Counted from the first letter of the stretch, positions 1 to 7,884 are shown. The stretch is DNA of 21,879 bases from PXAP01 sp046483315 (GCA_046483315.1 JAWODJ010000120.1:1-21879); one strand, 5' to 3'. Notes: generated by a model not told the origin, from the letters alone. Translations and numbers: made by a program.

Positions 1-39
1 ATGCCATTTTTTATTGTTGTTTTCTTTTTCCTTTTCCAT
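1..39 (-). CDS. 5' end of an unidentified gene leaving the window
   Basis: An ATG at 39-37 on the minus strand opens exactly 13 codons (MEKEKENNNKKWH) before the window ends. The stretch is lysine-, glutamate- and asparagine-rich and too short to assign to a family. Support comes from a good Bacteroidota-type promoter at 102-133 on the same strand, with a predicted transcript start about 60 bases before this ATG. It lies downstream of the AbiE-type pair on the same strand but apparently has its own promoter. The frame could equally be fortuitous. Confidence 0.4.
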   Translation of the reverse strand, partial: MEKEKENNNKKWH

Positions 40-101
40 AATTATATCAATAAAAGGTAAAGTTCTGAAGATATATCATATAACATTCCATCTTGCTTAA
101 A

Positions 102-133
102 CAAAAATAAGAATATTAGTAATCACCGTCAAT
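102..133 (-). promoter_or_regulatory. Bacteroidota-type promoter (-33 ATTG, -7 TATTTTTG)
   Basis: On the minus strand, ATTG (133-130) is followed after 20 bases by TATTTTTG (109-102), a full match to the Bacteroidota -7 consensus TAnnTTTG. The predicted transcript start is near 98, giving a leader of about 60 bases to the ATG at 39. The same -7 octamer occurs in front of glyS. This is a pattern match without experimental support. Confidence 0.45.
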
Positions 134-218
134 TATTCGGTTTTAAAGCAGGGAGTCCTTGATTAAAGAATTACCGGTTTACAAAATAAAACGTGTAATA
201 AATCCACAGAACTGTTGC

Positions 219-1070
219 CTAGACAGTTATATCTGAAATCCCTTTAAGAATCTGAGAAATCAGGTTTTTTGAATAATCAATAGTTTCGTTTGATTCACTG
301 GCAAATAATTCTGCCAGATCATTTGATTCATCAAGTCCGCTTTCAAGAATACCTCTTATCCGTGTAGTAAGCTTTGGATTCTTAGATATTATTCTCCCAA
401 TCTCCCTGCCCAGGAATTGGGATGCAATTTTATCCAATTCAACATCATCAGTAAACAAATCACTATGATGCTCAAATATTTCTTCGTCTTTCAGGTGGAA
501 ATAATTCTTGATTATCTCAGCAATGTCATCAATATCATCCCTCCTTACTTCTGGCCGATCGTCCCAGGCAATAAGTTTCAAGATAACGATACCTGCAAAT
601 GTACAGACTTTAAATCGTTGAGCTTCCGTTTCAATCTCTTCTGATGCTTGTTCAAATACTTCTCTAAAACCTTCGAAATAACTATTGGTATAACCAGTTC
701 CTTTTATTGTTACAATTCCTTCATTCTCAAGATCACTAAATGGTATGAGGTCAACTTCGGTGAGGTCCTTCCAAATCAGAACAAAGTCATTATTCTTAGG
801 TGAAACAAATCCTTCAACATCGATTAAATAATTTTTAAGGTTATAAAATGTTTCTGTATCCTTAATCATTATACCAATATCAATATCCCGTGTCGCTCTT
901 TTTGGTGGAAGGTCATGAACCCCCTTCATCCAGATGTCTCTCGCAGTAGCACCTACAAGGTAAAAGTCGATCCCAAATTTGATAAACCCACGTTCTAGTG
1001 CCTGGAATATTTCCTTGTATTGGCCCTCGTCACGTATCTTGCTAAAGGGTATTTTCAATATGTTGCTCAT
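219..1070 (-). CDS. AbiEii-type nucleotidyltransferase toxin
   Basis: A 283-residue DNA-polymerase-beta-fold nucleotidyltransferase of the AbiEii/AbiGii toxin type (related to predicted nucleotidyltransferase COG4849). Visible features: a VGATARD core (residues 39-45) in place of the usual GS; the acidic pair in TRDIDIG (Asp62, Asp64); a third acidic site in EVDLIPF (Asp107); and the AbiEii-like helix with Lys165, Arg172 and the Arg/Asp-rich run RRDDIDD (176-182). Characterised AbiEii proteins are GTP-binding nucleotidyltransferases that arrest growth and take part in phage abortive infection. The ATG at 1070 lies inside the end of the upstream antitoxin gene (29-base overlap), implying translational coupling. 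No terminator is obvious in 134-218. Family is clear; toxicity of this copy is inferred. Confidence 0.85.
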   Translation of the reverse strand: MSNILKIPFSKIRDEGQYKEIFQALERGFIKFGIDFYLVGATARDIWMKGVHDLPPKRATRDIDIGIMIKDTETFYNLKNYLIDVEGFVSPKNNDFVLIWKDLTEVDLIPFSDLENEGIVTIKGTGYTNSYFEGFREVFEQASEEIETEAQRFKVCTFAGIVILKLIAWDDRPEVRRDDIDDIAEIIKNYFHLKDEEIFEHHSDLFTDDVELDKIASQFLGREIGRIISKNPKLTTRIRGILESGLDESNDLAELFASESNETIDYSKNLISQILKGISDITV

Positions 1071-2037
1071 ATAATTTCTGTGCTGTTTCTATACATCTTT
1101 TTTTCCCTGCAGCCAGTAGATCGGCATATACTATTACAGGCGGAGCGACATTTTTTCCTGGTTCAATTTCTTTCCAGAATTTTTGATACACCAGCACATT
1201 GCCGTCCGGATCCGGAATAAGCCTGTATTTTTTCATCAGATCTGCCTTTTTTTCATTCGTATACAGTGTCAGGTATTCCGGCTGCAAAAATTTTGTATAA
1301 ATATTTCCGGCCGGTTCACCTCCCCATTGCGTTTGAGTTTTTTCAAGGTTAATGTTCTTCCATTGTATAAAATCATTTGGGTTATTGAATCTGAAATTGC
1401 CAACCTTTAAAGCAGGTTTTAGTTTTTCATTATAAGCAGCAATCCATTTTTGTAATAGCTGTTCTTTATTCGTCAGCTTCAACTCTTTCTCATTAAGAGG
1501 TAAGGCAAACCCTTCTTCGATGAGTCCTTCGAGAATATATTGTACATTTCCATGTGCTATATCAGCCTTGTTGGCAATGTCACGATAGGTATCATTTATA
1601 TTATTCTCATTTGTTAGGAACAGAAGTAATGCCTTCAGACCGGCCTTTGTAAATGCTCTTCCCTGTTTGTCTTGTTGAATATATTTTTCTCCTTTTCCTT
1701 CGATCTTTAAAAGAATATTCTCAGCCTCAATATGAATATTACCATACATATCAATATAAGCTATACCTTTCTCAACAAGTGCATTTTTGATTTTCGGAAA
1801 TATTTTTTCTGCTATCACCATGTAGTGATTATACCTCTCTTTCAGTTGGAATAGTTTTGGGAGCTGATATTCCCGGATTTCCTTTTTTATTTCAACATAA
1901 AACGCCTGAGCATTTCCTTTATATTCAAGCTTTAGAATACCATCGAAGTCCTTATTTAATTGTTCTTTCCAAAAAGCCTTTATTTTATGCTCAGTAAGTA
2001 CTTCATTAATTACCGTATGTATTAAATTATCTTCCAT
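1042..2037 (-). CDS. AbiEi-type antitoxin / winged-helix autoregulator
   Basis: About 331 residues, matching the larger Bacteroidota AbiEi antitoxins (AbiEi_2 type). N-terminal alpha/beta region (about 25-110) contains FDG, then VEIKKE 17 residues later, then a GIAYIDMYGNIHI strand. This is followed by a winged-helix segment (about 130-185, with YRDIANKADIAHGNVQYIL) and the typical C-terminal block with TQWGGEPAGNI and VIVYADLLA. AbiEi proteins neutralise AbiEii and repress their own operon. A longer frame starts at a TTG (2046), but I prefer the ATG at 2037, because that TTG falls inside the outer operator half-site. It is the first gene of a bicistron with the toxin. Composition is more A+T-rich than the flanking glycan genes, suggesting acquisition. 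Confidence 0.85.
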   Translation of the reverse strand: MEDNLIHTVINEVLTEHKIKAFWKEQLNKDFDGILKLEYKGNAQAFYVEIKKEIREYQLPKLFQLKERYNHYMVIAEKIFPKIKNALVEKGIAYIDMYGNIHIEAENILLKIEGKGEKYIQQDKQGRAFTKAGLKALLLFLTNENNINDTYRDIANKADIAHGNVQYILEGLIEEGFALPLNEKELKLTNKEQLLQKWIAAYNEKLKPALKVGNFRFNNPNDFIQWKNINLEKTQTQWGGEPAGNIYTKFLQPEYLTLYTNEKKADLMKKYRLIPDPDGNVLVYQKFWKEIEPGKNVAPPVIVYADLLAAGKKRCIETAQKLYEQHIENTL

Positions 2038-2038
2038 C

Positions 2039-2093
2039 TTGTCCAACTTTTGTAAATGTCCACGTTACGTGGACAAACAAATATATTGGACAA
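2039..2093. promoter_or_regulatory. Nested palindromic operator of the AbiE-type operon
   Basis: A perfect 9-bp-arm palindrome, TGTCCACGT-T-ACGTGGACA (2057-2075), is centred on base 2066. A second inverted pair, TTGTCCAA (2039-2046) and TTGGACAA (2086-2093), is centred on exactly the same base. This gives four TGTCC/GGACA half-sites, with successive half-sites of like orientation 17 bp apart on each side. The distal half-site overlaps the -7 box and predicted start, and the proximal one abuts the ATG of the antitoxin gene. AbiEi proteins are known to bind inverted repeats at their own promoter, so this is the expected binding site. The inner palindrome could also form an 8-bp hairpin in the mRNA leader. 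Confidence 0.6.
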
Positions 2094-2120
2094 AATTATA
2101 AAATACAAGAAATATTCAAT
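2091..2120 (-). promoter_or_regulatory. Promoter of the AbiE-type operon
   Basis: On the minus strand, ATTG (2120-2117) and TAATTTTG (2098-2091) are separated by 18 bases, matching the Bacteroidota -33/-7 pattern. The predicted start is near 2087, about 50 bases before the ATG at 2037. The -7 box is partly covered by the outer operator half-site at 2086-2093, which would let a bound repressor block polymerase directly. Confidence 0.5.
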
Positions 2121-2185
2121 ATAAAATCTCAAAAATTATTAAGCTATGGAAAAACAAACCTTGACTCGTCCTGAACCTGGGATAC

Positions 2186-3475
2186 TTACAATAAGCGGGA
2201 AAGTTCAGTTGTTAGATGTCTTCTTGAATATATCATGTGCTTCCCGTTCCCGGCTCTCACTTCTCCACTGTGTCTGAATATTTCGGCAAGGTGGCAAAGG
2301 TAATCAAACATCCCGGCTTCATCATCCCTCGAAAAGTTCCTGCCTGCCTCACACTCCTTTATGATGGCTGCGGCATCACTGCCGGGTGAATCTATTGAAA
2401 TAACCGGCCTTTCCGCTGCAAGATATTCATAAAGCTTCCCTGAAGAGCCGCTGTAACCAACCGATTCCGGAAAAGCATACAGGAGAGCAGTGCTGCTTTT
2501 TAGCAATCCGGCAAGCTCATGGTGGTTGACGTAGCCCTGGTACTCATAGATATCATCCATTCCGTTTTCCCTTATCAGCCTTTCGGCGGAAGCGGATATA
2601 TTGCCTGCAACCCTGAACCTGAAACTGATATCGGGATACCCGGTGATCACCTTTGCCAGTGCCCTGAAAAATGCGTGTGGCCTGTAATTTTCTGTAAGGT
2701 TGCCCGAATAGGTAATTACAAATTCTCCTGATGGAGCGGCTGGCAGGTTGAAATCATCTTCATCAAACCCGTTTGTTATTATCGTGTATTTCTTCCGGTC
2801 TTCATCTCCTCCCCCTGCTCTCGAAATAAGCAGGTCTCTTACAGAACTGTTCACCGCGATTATTTTATCGGCATCCAACAGTACCTCTTTTTCGAGTTTC
2901 CTGTCGATCCTGCTTGCAATAGAGGTATGCAGCATATCTGCATAATAATATATGCCGGTCCACGGATCCCTGAAATCGGCTATCCAGTTTACCCCGAACT
3001 TCCTTTTGAGCTTAAGGCCGGTAAGGTGGGTGGAATGGGGCGGACCGGTGGTTATGACCGTGCTGATACCATACTGCCTGATCACTTCAGATGCCTTCCT
3101 GAAGGCATACCTGTTCCATCCTTTACGTGCATCCGGAATAAAAAAGTTTCCGCGCAAAAACCTTAAACAGGTCTGGAGCACACTCTTCTTGTCCACGTTG
3201 CTGAATCCTGCATATGGTACCTGCTCCTTACCAAACAGTCCGGAAATAACACGCAGCACTTCAAAAGATCTGGTCCTGAATACCTTCAGTTCGCCGGGAA
3301 CATCTTCTTCCAGGCTTGTGTCAACCTGGGGATAAGAGGCATACCGGGCATCAACGGTCAGGATAAAAGGCTCTACTCCATTCTCCGGCAGATATTTGGC
3401 AAACTTAAGCCACCGCTGTACACCGGCTCCTCCGCTGGGAGGCCAGTAATAGGTTATGATCAGGACTTTTTTCAC
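2186..3475 (-). CDS. Family 4-type glycosyltransferase (GT-B fold)
   Basis: About 429 residues. The N-terminus VKKVLIITYYWPPSGGAGVQ carries the glycine-rich loop of GT4 glycosyltransferases. The acceptor-side domain spans roughly 1-215 and the donor-binding domain starts at about 235 (VITYSGNLTENYRPH). The segment SGKLYEYLAAERPVIS (about 345-360) is the nucleotide-sugar-binding region of the family. It presumably transfers a sugar from an NDP-donor to a surface glycan or lipid carrier at the cytoplasmic face; donor and acceptor cannot be told. I chose the GTG at 3475. A TTG one codon earlier (3478) is the only upstream alternative before an in-frame stop, and there is no ATG. It lies about 100 bases downstream of glyS on the same strand without a visible promoter, so read-through from glyS is possible. 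Confidence 0.85.
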   Translation of the reverse strand: MKKVLIITYYWPPSGGAGVQRWLKFAKYLPENGVEPFILTVDARYASYPQVDTSLEEDVPGELKVFRTRSFEVLRVISGLFGKEQVPYAGFSNVDKKSVLQTCLRFLRGNFFIPDARKGWNRYAFRKASEVIRQYGISTVITTGPPHSTHLTGLKLKRKFGVNWIADFRDPWTGIYYYADMLHTSIASRIDRKLEKEVLLDADKIIAVNSSVRDLLISRAGGGDEDRKKYTIITNGFDEDDFNLPAAPSGEFVITYSGNLTENYRPHAFFRALAKVITGYPDISFRFRVAGNISASAERLIRENGMDDIYEYQGYVNHHELAGLLKSSTALLYAFPESVGYSGSSGKLYEYLAAERPVISIDSPGSDAAAIIKECEAGRNFSRDDEAGMFDYLCHLAEIFRHSGEVRAGNGKHMIYSRRHLTTELSRLL

Positions 3476-3510
3476 CAAGCCGGAATTTTTACTGTTATAT
3501 TAAGGCTTCG

Positions 3511-3529
3511 TTCCTTTCCCCGAAAGGAA
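3511..3529. terminator. Hairpin downstream of glyS, possible terminator
   Basis: TTCCTTTC (3511-3518) and GAAAGGAA (3522-3529) form a perfect 8-bp stem with a CCC loop, about 50 bases after the glyS stop on the minus strand. No T-tract follows on that strand, so it may be an attenuating or processing hairpin rather than a strong intrinsic terminator. Confidence 0.3.
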
Positions 3530-3577
3530 AACTCTAACCCCGGACTAAGTAATAAGATTCCCGTGTGCGCAAAGAGG

Positions 3578-5128
3578 TCAGAGACTCTGAAGCAATTTTC
3601 TCATGCTTGCTTTTTCTCCCAGTATCTCCCTTAGCCTGCCGACGGGAACCCTCTCCTGTTCCATGGTATCACGGTATCGTATGGTAACCGTTTCATCTTC
3701 CTTTGTCTGATGATCGACGGTGATACAGAAAGGAGTACCAATAGCGTCCTGGCGCCTGTAACGGCGTCCTATCGAATCTTTCTCCTCGTACTGGCAACTG
3801 AAATCAAACCTCAGGTCATCACGGATTCTTTGCGATATTTCAGGCAACCCGTCTTTTTTTACCAGCGGGAACACTGCCAGTTTGATTGGGGCAAGTGCAG
3901 GAGGCAAACGGAGTACGATCCTTTGATCCTCGTTGCCGTTCTCCTTCATGATCTTCTCTTCTTCCCAGGAAGCGGCAAGTACGGTAAAAAACATCCTGTC
4001 CAGTCCGATAGAGGTCTCAACAACATAAGGAACATAACTTTTATTCAGCTCATTATCATAATACTGAAGCTTTTTGCCGCAGAACTTCTGATGCTGTCCC
4101 AGATCATAATCAGTGCGAGAATGTATTCCCTCAACCTCCTTAAATCCAAAGGGGAAGGCAAATTCGATATCTGAGGCAGCCTTGGCGTAATGAGCAAGCT
4201 TGACATGATCGTGAAACCGCAGTTTATTTTCATCAAAACCAAGTGCCTTGTGCCACTTCATCCTTTTTTCCTTCCAGTGCTCATACCATTTGTGCTCCTC
4301 ACCCGGACGTATAAAAAACTGCATCTCCATCTGCTCAAATTCACGCATGCGGAATATGAACTGCCGGGCCACGATCTCGTTTCTGAATGCTTTACCCACC
4401 TGTGCAATGCCAAAAGGCAGCTTCATGCGTCCTGATTTCTGAACATTCATGAAATTTACGAATATCCCCTGCGCTGTCTCCGGCCTCAGGTAGATCCTGT
4501 TTGCATCTTCACTTACCGAACCCAGTTTAGTATCGAACATGAGGTTAAACTGCCTGACATCTGTCCAGTTACGCGACCCTGATACCGGATCGGCAATCCC
4601 GCAATCGATAATAATCTGTCGTATCTCTGCCAAATCACTTTTTTCAGAGGCATCGACAAAACGTTTCCTGATCTCATTTATACGCTTATCCAGATCAAGC
4701 ACGCGCTGGCTGGTCTGCCGGAACATAGCTTCATCAAACTTTTCGCCAAACCGCCTGGCAGCCTTGTTTACCTCCTTACTTATCTTTTCCTCCAGCTTTT
4801 CAATAAACTCTTCAATCAGAACATCAGCCCTGTATCTCTTTTTCGAATCTTTGTTGTCTATAAGAGGATCATTAAAAGCATCAACATGTCCGGAAGCTTT
4901 CCATACCGTCGGATGCATAAATATGGCAGAATCTATCCCTACAATATTGTCATTCAAAAGGAGCATGGCATCCCACCAGTATTTCCTTATGTTGTTCTTC
5001 AGTTCTGCCCCGTACTGGCCGTAATCGTAAACCGCACTGAGTCCGTCGTAAATTTCAGAGGACTGGAATATGAATCCGTACTCTTTGCAATGAGCTGTTA
5101 GTTTTTTGAATAGATCTTCCTGATGCAT
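3578..5128 (-). CDS. glyS: Glycyl-tRNA synthetase, alpha2 type
   Basis: A 516-residue class II aminoacyl-tRNA synthetase that charges tRNA-Gly in the cytoplasm. The N-terminus has the family-typical SSEIYDGLSAVYDYGQYG (about 23-40) and GIDSAIFMHPTVWKASGH. Motif 2 is visible as VGKAFRNEI...FRMREFEQMEMQFF, and motif 3 as ETSIGLDRMFF near residue 375-385. A C-terminal anticodon-binding domain begins around LAPIKLAVFPLV. This is the single-polypeptide form seen in Bacteroidota, archaea and eukaryotes, not the alpha2beta2 form of E. coli. ATG at 5128 with its own -33/-7 promoter. It is a housekeeping gene between glycan genes; linkage is probably incidental. Confidence 0.95.
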   Translation of the reverse strand: MHQEDLFKKLTAHCKEYGFIFQSSEIYDGLSAVYDYGQYGAELKNNIRKYWWDAMLLLNDNIVGIDSAIFMHPTVWKASGHVDAFNDPLIDNKDSKKRYRADVLIEEFIEKLEEKISKEVNKAARRFGEKFDEAMFRQTSQRVLDLDKRINEIRKRFVDASEKSDLAEIRQIIIDCGIADPVSGSRNWTDVRQFNLMFDTKLGSVSEDANRIYLRPETAQGIFVNFMNVQKSGRMKLPFGIAQVGKAFRNEIVARQFIFRMREFEQMEMQFFIRPGEEHKWYEHWKEKRMKWHKALGFDENKLRFHDHVKLAHYAKAASDIEFAFPFGFKEVEGIHSRTDYDLGQHQKFCGKKLQYYDNELNKSYVPYVVETSIGLDRMFFTVLAASWEEEKIMKENGNEDQRIVLRLPPALAPIKLAVFPLVKKDGLPEISQRIRDDLRFDFSCQYEEKDSIGRRYRRQDAIGTPFCITVDHQTKEDETVTIRYRDTMEQERVPVGRLREILGEKASMRKLLQSL

Positions 5129-5153
5129 AAAATTATTTTTCTTTATAATCCGA

Positions 5154-5184
5154 CAAAAATAAGGTAAAATGTTAATTTATCAAC
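5154..5184 (-). promoter_or_regulatory. glyS promoter (-33 GTTG, -7 TATTTTTG)
   Basis: On the minus strand, GTTG (5184-5181) is followed after 19 bases by TATTTTTG (5161-5154), a full TAnnTTTG match. The predicted start near 5150 leaves a leader of about 20 bases before the glyS ATG at 5128. Confidence 0.6.
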
Positions 5185-5209
5185 CATTCAGATTATTATA
5201 AGTTTATGT

Positions 5210-5217
5210 TACTTTTG
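5210..5217 (+). promoter_or_regulatory. -7 box four bases before the flippase ATG
   Basis: TACTTTTG matches the Bacteroidota -7 consensus and ends four bases before the ATG at 5222. Transcription would start at or beside the A of the start codon, so the mRNA may be leaderless. No good -33 TTG element is visible 19-20 bases upstream, which lowers confidence. Confidence 0.4.
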
Positions 5218-5221
5218 TTTT

Positions 5222-6670
5222 ATGATTAACCTCAGGGAGCATTTCAGGCTGTCGGCAATCTATACATTTTTTGCAGCATTCCCGGCCCTGCTTCAGCTTA
5301 TTGTTTATCCAATAATAGAAGGTGAAAGCCGACTGGGGGCGACGGATTTTGGCTACCTGGCCATTACCGAAGCTATCATAGCCATAGTTTTCCTGATATG
5401 CACCTTCGGTATGGGAAGCGGACTGGCACGGTTTTACTATGATTATAAAGATAACCGTGAAAACTACAACAGGCTTGTATCAACTGTAATAAGCGGAATA
5501 ATCGGAAGGGGCTTCCTCTTGTTGGGTATTGCAATTATTGCCGCCCCTTTTATTGGCTCACTATTTGCCGAACCGGCCCTTCAGAATTTCGGGGCATACG
5601 GACCATCCCTGGTCATTGCAGGCCTTAACCGGTCAATCATTACCTCGATGCTTGCACTTTACCGGAATGAAAAACGGCTTAACATATTTGTGCTGGTCAG
5701 CTTAATGTCCGGTTTGCTCCGTTCAGGGTTTCAGCTTACCGGCGTATTGTACTATGATATGTCATTCATGGGCTATGTATGGGGCACTGCCCTTGGCGGA
5801 TCAATTATTGCCATTGGCGTGATCGTTTACTCATATTACCGGTGCGGGTTCCATTATAAAAAAGCGTTTCTCAGGGAGCTTTTCCCGTTTGCCCGGCCCT
5901 TGTTTTTTTCGGATCTTATTGTATGGGGATTGCTGTTTGCGGACAGGTTCTTTTTGCTCAGAACCCCGGGTGACCTGGGTATATATGATAATGCCATGAA
6001 ATTTGCCATTGGCATACAGCTTATTATTCAGGGACTGTCAAATGCAATTCAGCCGGAAATATTCAGGTTCCTGCGGGATGACAGCAAGGGTAATAACGCA
6101 AATGTCAAGACACTTTGCAACCTGTTTTTAGCCGAATCGATCGGCATAATTATCCTGGCCATCCTTCCTGCAATGCTCTTTATCACTTTGTTCTATGAAA
6201 CACAACTGACTATGTCGGCCGGACTGGTTACTATTATATTTGTGCGATTTATCCTTACATCCCAGTACAAGGTATTTGCAATGCCCGTAATGTATGCAAA
6301 AAAGACAAAAATATTTTTTTACATAAATTCTGTTGTGCTTTTGCTGAATATCGGGCTAAACTGGATGCTTGTCCCCGTTTTCGGCTATTATGGTTCAATC
6401 ACTGCATTTTTTGCTGCCTATTTCCTCCAGGTCCTGTTATTTTTCATAATACAGCAGAGAGTCCTGCCCGTTGACTGGAACATAAAAAAGGTGCTTTACT
6501 TTCCGCTGGGGATTGTTTTTACAGCAATAGTACTGGAATTTGCCAAGATTTTTCTCAATGCTGATCCGTTCCTTACCTCTTCGGTTTTCATCATGCTGGC
6601 GACAGGAGGAATGCTTATCTTATACCGGCATGAACTAAAGGATCTACGGAAAATCCTGTTTTCAAAATAA
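5222..6670 (+). CDS. Polysaccharide flippase (MOP superfamily, Wzx-like)
   Basis: 482 residues, almost wholly hydrophobic, with about 12-14 predicted membrane helices; length and N-terminal pattern (LREHFRLSAIYTFFAAFPAL) fit oligosaccharide flippases of the MOP exporter superfamily. Members move lipid-linked glycans across the inner membrane. The segment MGSGLARFYYDYKDNRENYN after helix 2 is the characteristic cytoplasmic loop. It is divergent from glyS and convergent with the glycosyltransferase at 6687-7868 (16-base gap). With the two glycosyltransferases it suggests a role in surface glycan export; substrate unknown. No alternative start is plausible: the next Met is about 65 residues in, past the first helices. 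Confidence 0.85.
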   Translation: MINLREHFRLSAIYTFFAAFPALLQLIVYPIIEGESRLGATDFGYLAITEAIIAIVFLICTFGMGSGLARFYYDYKDNRENYNRLVSTVISGIIGRGFLLLGIAIIAAPFIGSLFAEPALQNFGAYGPSLVIAGLNRSIITSMLALYRNEKRLNIFVLVSLMSGLLRSGFQLTGVLYYDMSFMGYVWGTALGGSIIAIGVIVYSYYRCGFHYKKAFLRELFPFARPLFFSDLIVWGLLFADRFFLLRTPGDLGIYDNAMKFAIGIQLIIQGLSNAIQPEIFRFLRDDSKGNNANVKTLCNLFLAESIGIIILAILPAMLFITLFYETQLTMSAGLVTIIFVRFILTSQYKVFAMPVMYAKKTKIFFYINSVVLLLNIGLNWMLVPVFGYYGSITAFFAAYFLQVLLFFIIQQRVLPVDWNIKKVLYFPLGIVFTAIVLEFAKIFLNADPFLTSSVFIMLATGGMLILYRHELKDLRKILFSK

Positions 6671-6686
6671 CATGTCAACTATCAGG

Positions 6687-7868
6687 CTAACCATCATGGT
6701 AGCTGAGTGCAGTCTGCAATTTATCATATAATGCGACCAGGATCCGGGCATCTGCATCCCAGTTATATTTTTCCTCTACCCACTTCCTGGCAGGGAGAAC
6801 AGTTATTCTCTTTTCGTAAAGTGCCAGTAATTTCTCTGCAAGGTCTTCAGCCGAACCGGACTTGAAAATCACGCCCGAATTAGTCTCTGATATAATTCTT
6901 TCCATAGGCACACAGTTACTTGCAATTACCGGCTTGTTAGCATACATATACTGAAAAATCTTATGAGGAATTGTACTGTCTGTATGACTGGATTTGAGGT
7001 GTGGGATCAGTGCAGCATCTGCCAGTGCCAGATTACGCGCTACCTCTTCAAGCGTAAGATACCCGGTAAATTCAACATGATTTGTTAAATCCTTTTTCTT
7101 CACAAGGTCCCGGAGCGGTTCTGCATATTTACCGGAACCTGTGATCCGAAGACGGATATGAGGTATACGGTCCTTAACCAGTGAAATCGCCTCTATTACT
7201 GTTTGCAAACCTCTGTGGCAGGTAATTCCGCCTGCATAATATAAAGTATAATAATTTGGATCAGGCTTTACTAAAGGTAAATGAAAATTATCTTCATTCA
7301 GGGTATTGCTCACTACAAATATTTTTGAGTTATCAACTCCTTCTCTGATTAATCGTTCTTGAGATTCTTTGACAACCACAATTATTATATCAGCATGACA
7401 CAAAACCCTCTTTTCATAACGCTCCCAAAGAAAATAGGGTGAAAGCAGCCTGCCCCGGATCGATTTGGTGTGAGTCGATACCCTTAGCATCGCAGGCCAG
7501 TTTTCATGAAGGTCAACTACAAGTTTCAGATTATACCTAAATTTTAGGACCTTTCCAACCTGTGCCAGGGGCAGGTCATGTATATGTATCGCTTCTATAT
7601 CATTTTCTGTAATTATCTTATCCAAAAAACGTTTCCAGAATTTAAAATATAATGGAACCGTTAAAACGGCAACACTGGCTTTATACAACAAGGTAGATAC
7701 CGGAACCCGGTGAATAATTATTCCCCTGAAAAAATCCTTCCGCGGCCGGTCCTTTCTTGTATAGCATGCCAGATGCACCTGGTGACCAGCCGTTATAAGG
7801 GAGAGGGCTTCATTTTCCACCCTAACGTCTGAAGGGAATTCATGGTCCAGCACCATCAGTATCTTCAT
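6687..7868 (-). CDS. Family 4-type glycosyltransferase (GT-B fold)
   Basis: 393 residues beginning MKILMVLDHEFPSDVRVENE, an N-terminus typical of Bacteroidota GT4 enzymes. The donor-site domain begins near LYYAGGITCHRGLQTVIEAI (about 209-228), and the C-terminal nucleotide-sugar region is seen in HKIFQYMYANKPVIASN (about 307-323) and SGVIFKSGSAEDLAEKL. It probably adds a sugar to a glycan at the cytoplasmic face; donor and acceptor are unknown. It lies downstream of the methyltransferase gene on the same strand, separated by a palindromic repeat, and no consensus promoter is visible between them. Confidence 0.87.
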   Translation of the reverse strand: MKILMVLDHEFPSDVRVENEALSLITAGHQVHLACYTRKDRPRKDFFRGIIIHRVPVSTLLYKASVAVLTVPLYFKFWKRFLDKIITENDIEAIHIHDLPLAQVGKVLKFRYNLKLVVDLHENWPAMLRVSTHTKSIRGRLLSPYFLWERYEKRVLCHADIIIVVVKESQERLIREGVDNSKIFVVSNTLNEDNFHLPLVKPDPNYYTLYYAGGITCHRGLQTVIEAISLVKDRIPHIRLRITGSGKYAEPLRDLVKKKDLTNHVEFTGYLTLEEVARNLALADAALIPHLKSSHTDSTIPHKIFQYMYANKPVIASNCVPMERIISETNSGVIFKSGSAEDLAEKLLALYEKRITVLPARKWVEEKYNWDADARILVALYDKLQTALSYHDG

Positions 7869-7884
7869 ATCAAATCAAATTATC

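Noticed and set aside
2038..2046. TTG at 2046 as start of the antitoxin gene
   Set aside because: The TTG is part of the symmetric outer operator half-site and an ATG lies three codons downstream; the ATG at 2037 is simpler.
4539..5024. 161-codon plus-strand frame
   Set aside because: Antisense shadow of glyS; serine/arginine-rich composition and no domain.
6671..6686. Terminator between the convergent flippase and glycosyltransferase genes
   Set aside because: The 16-base gap contains no stem-loop or T-tract that I could see.
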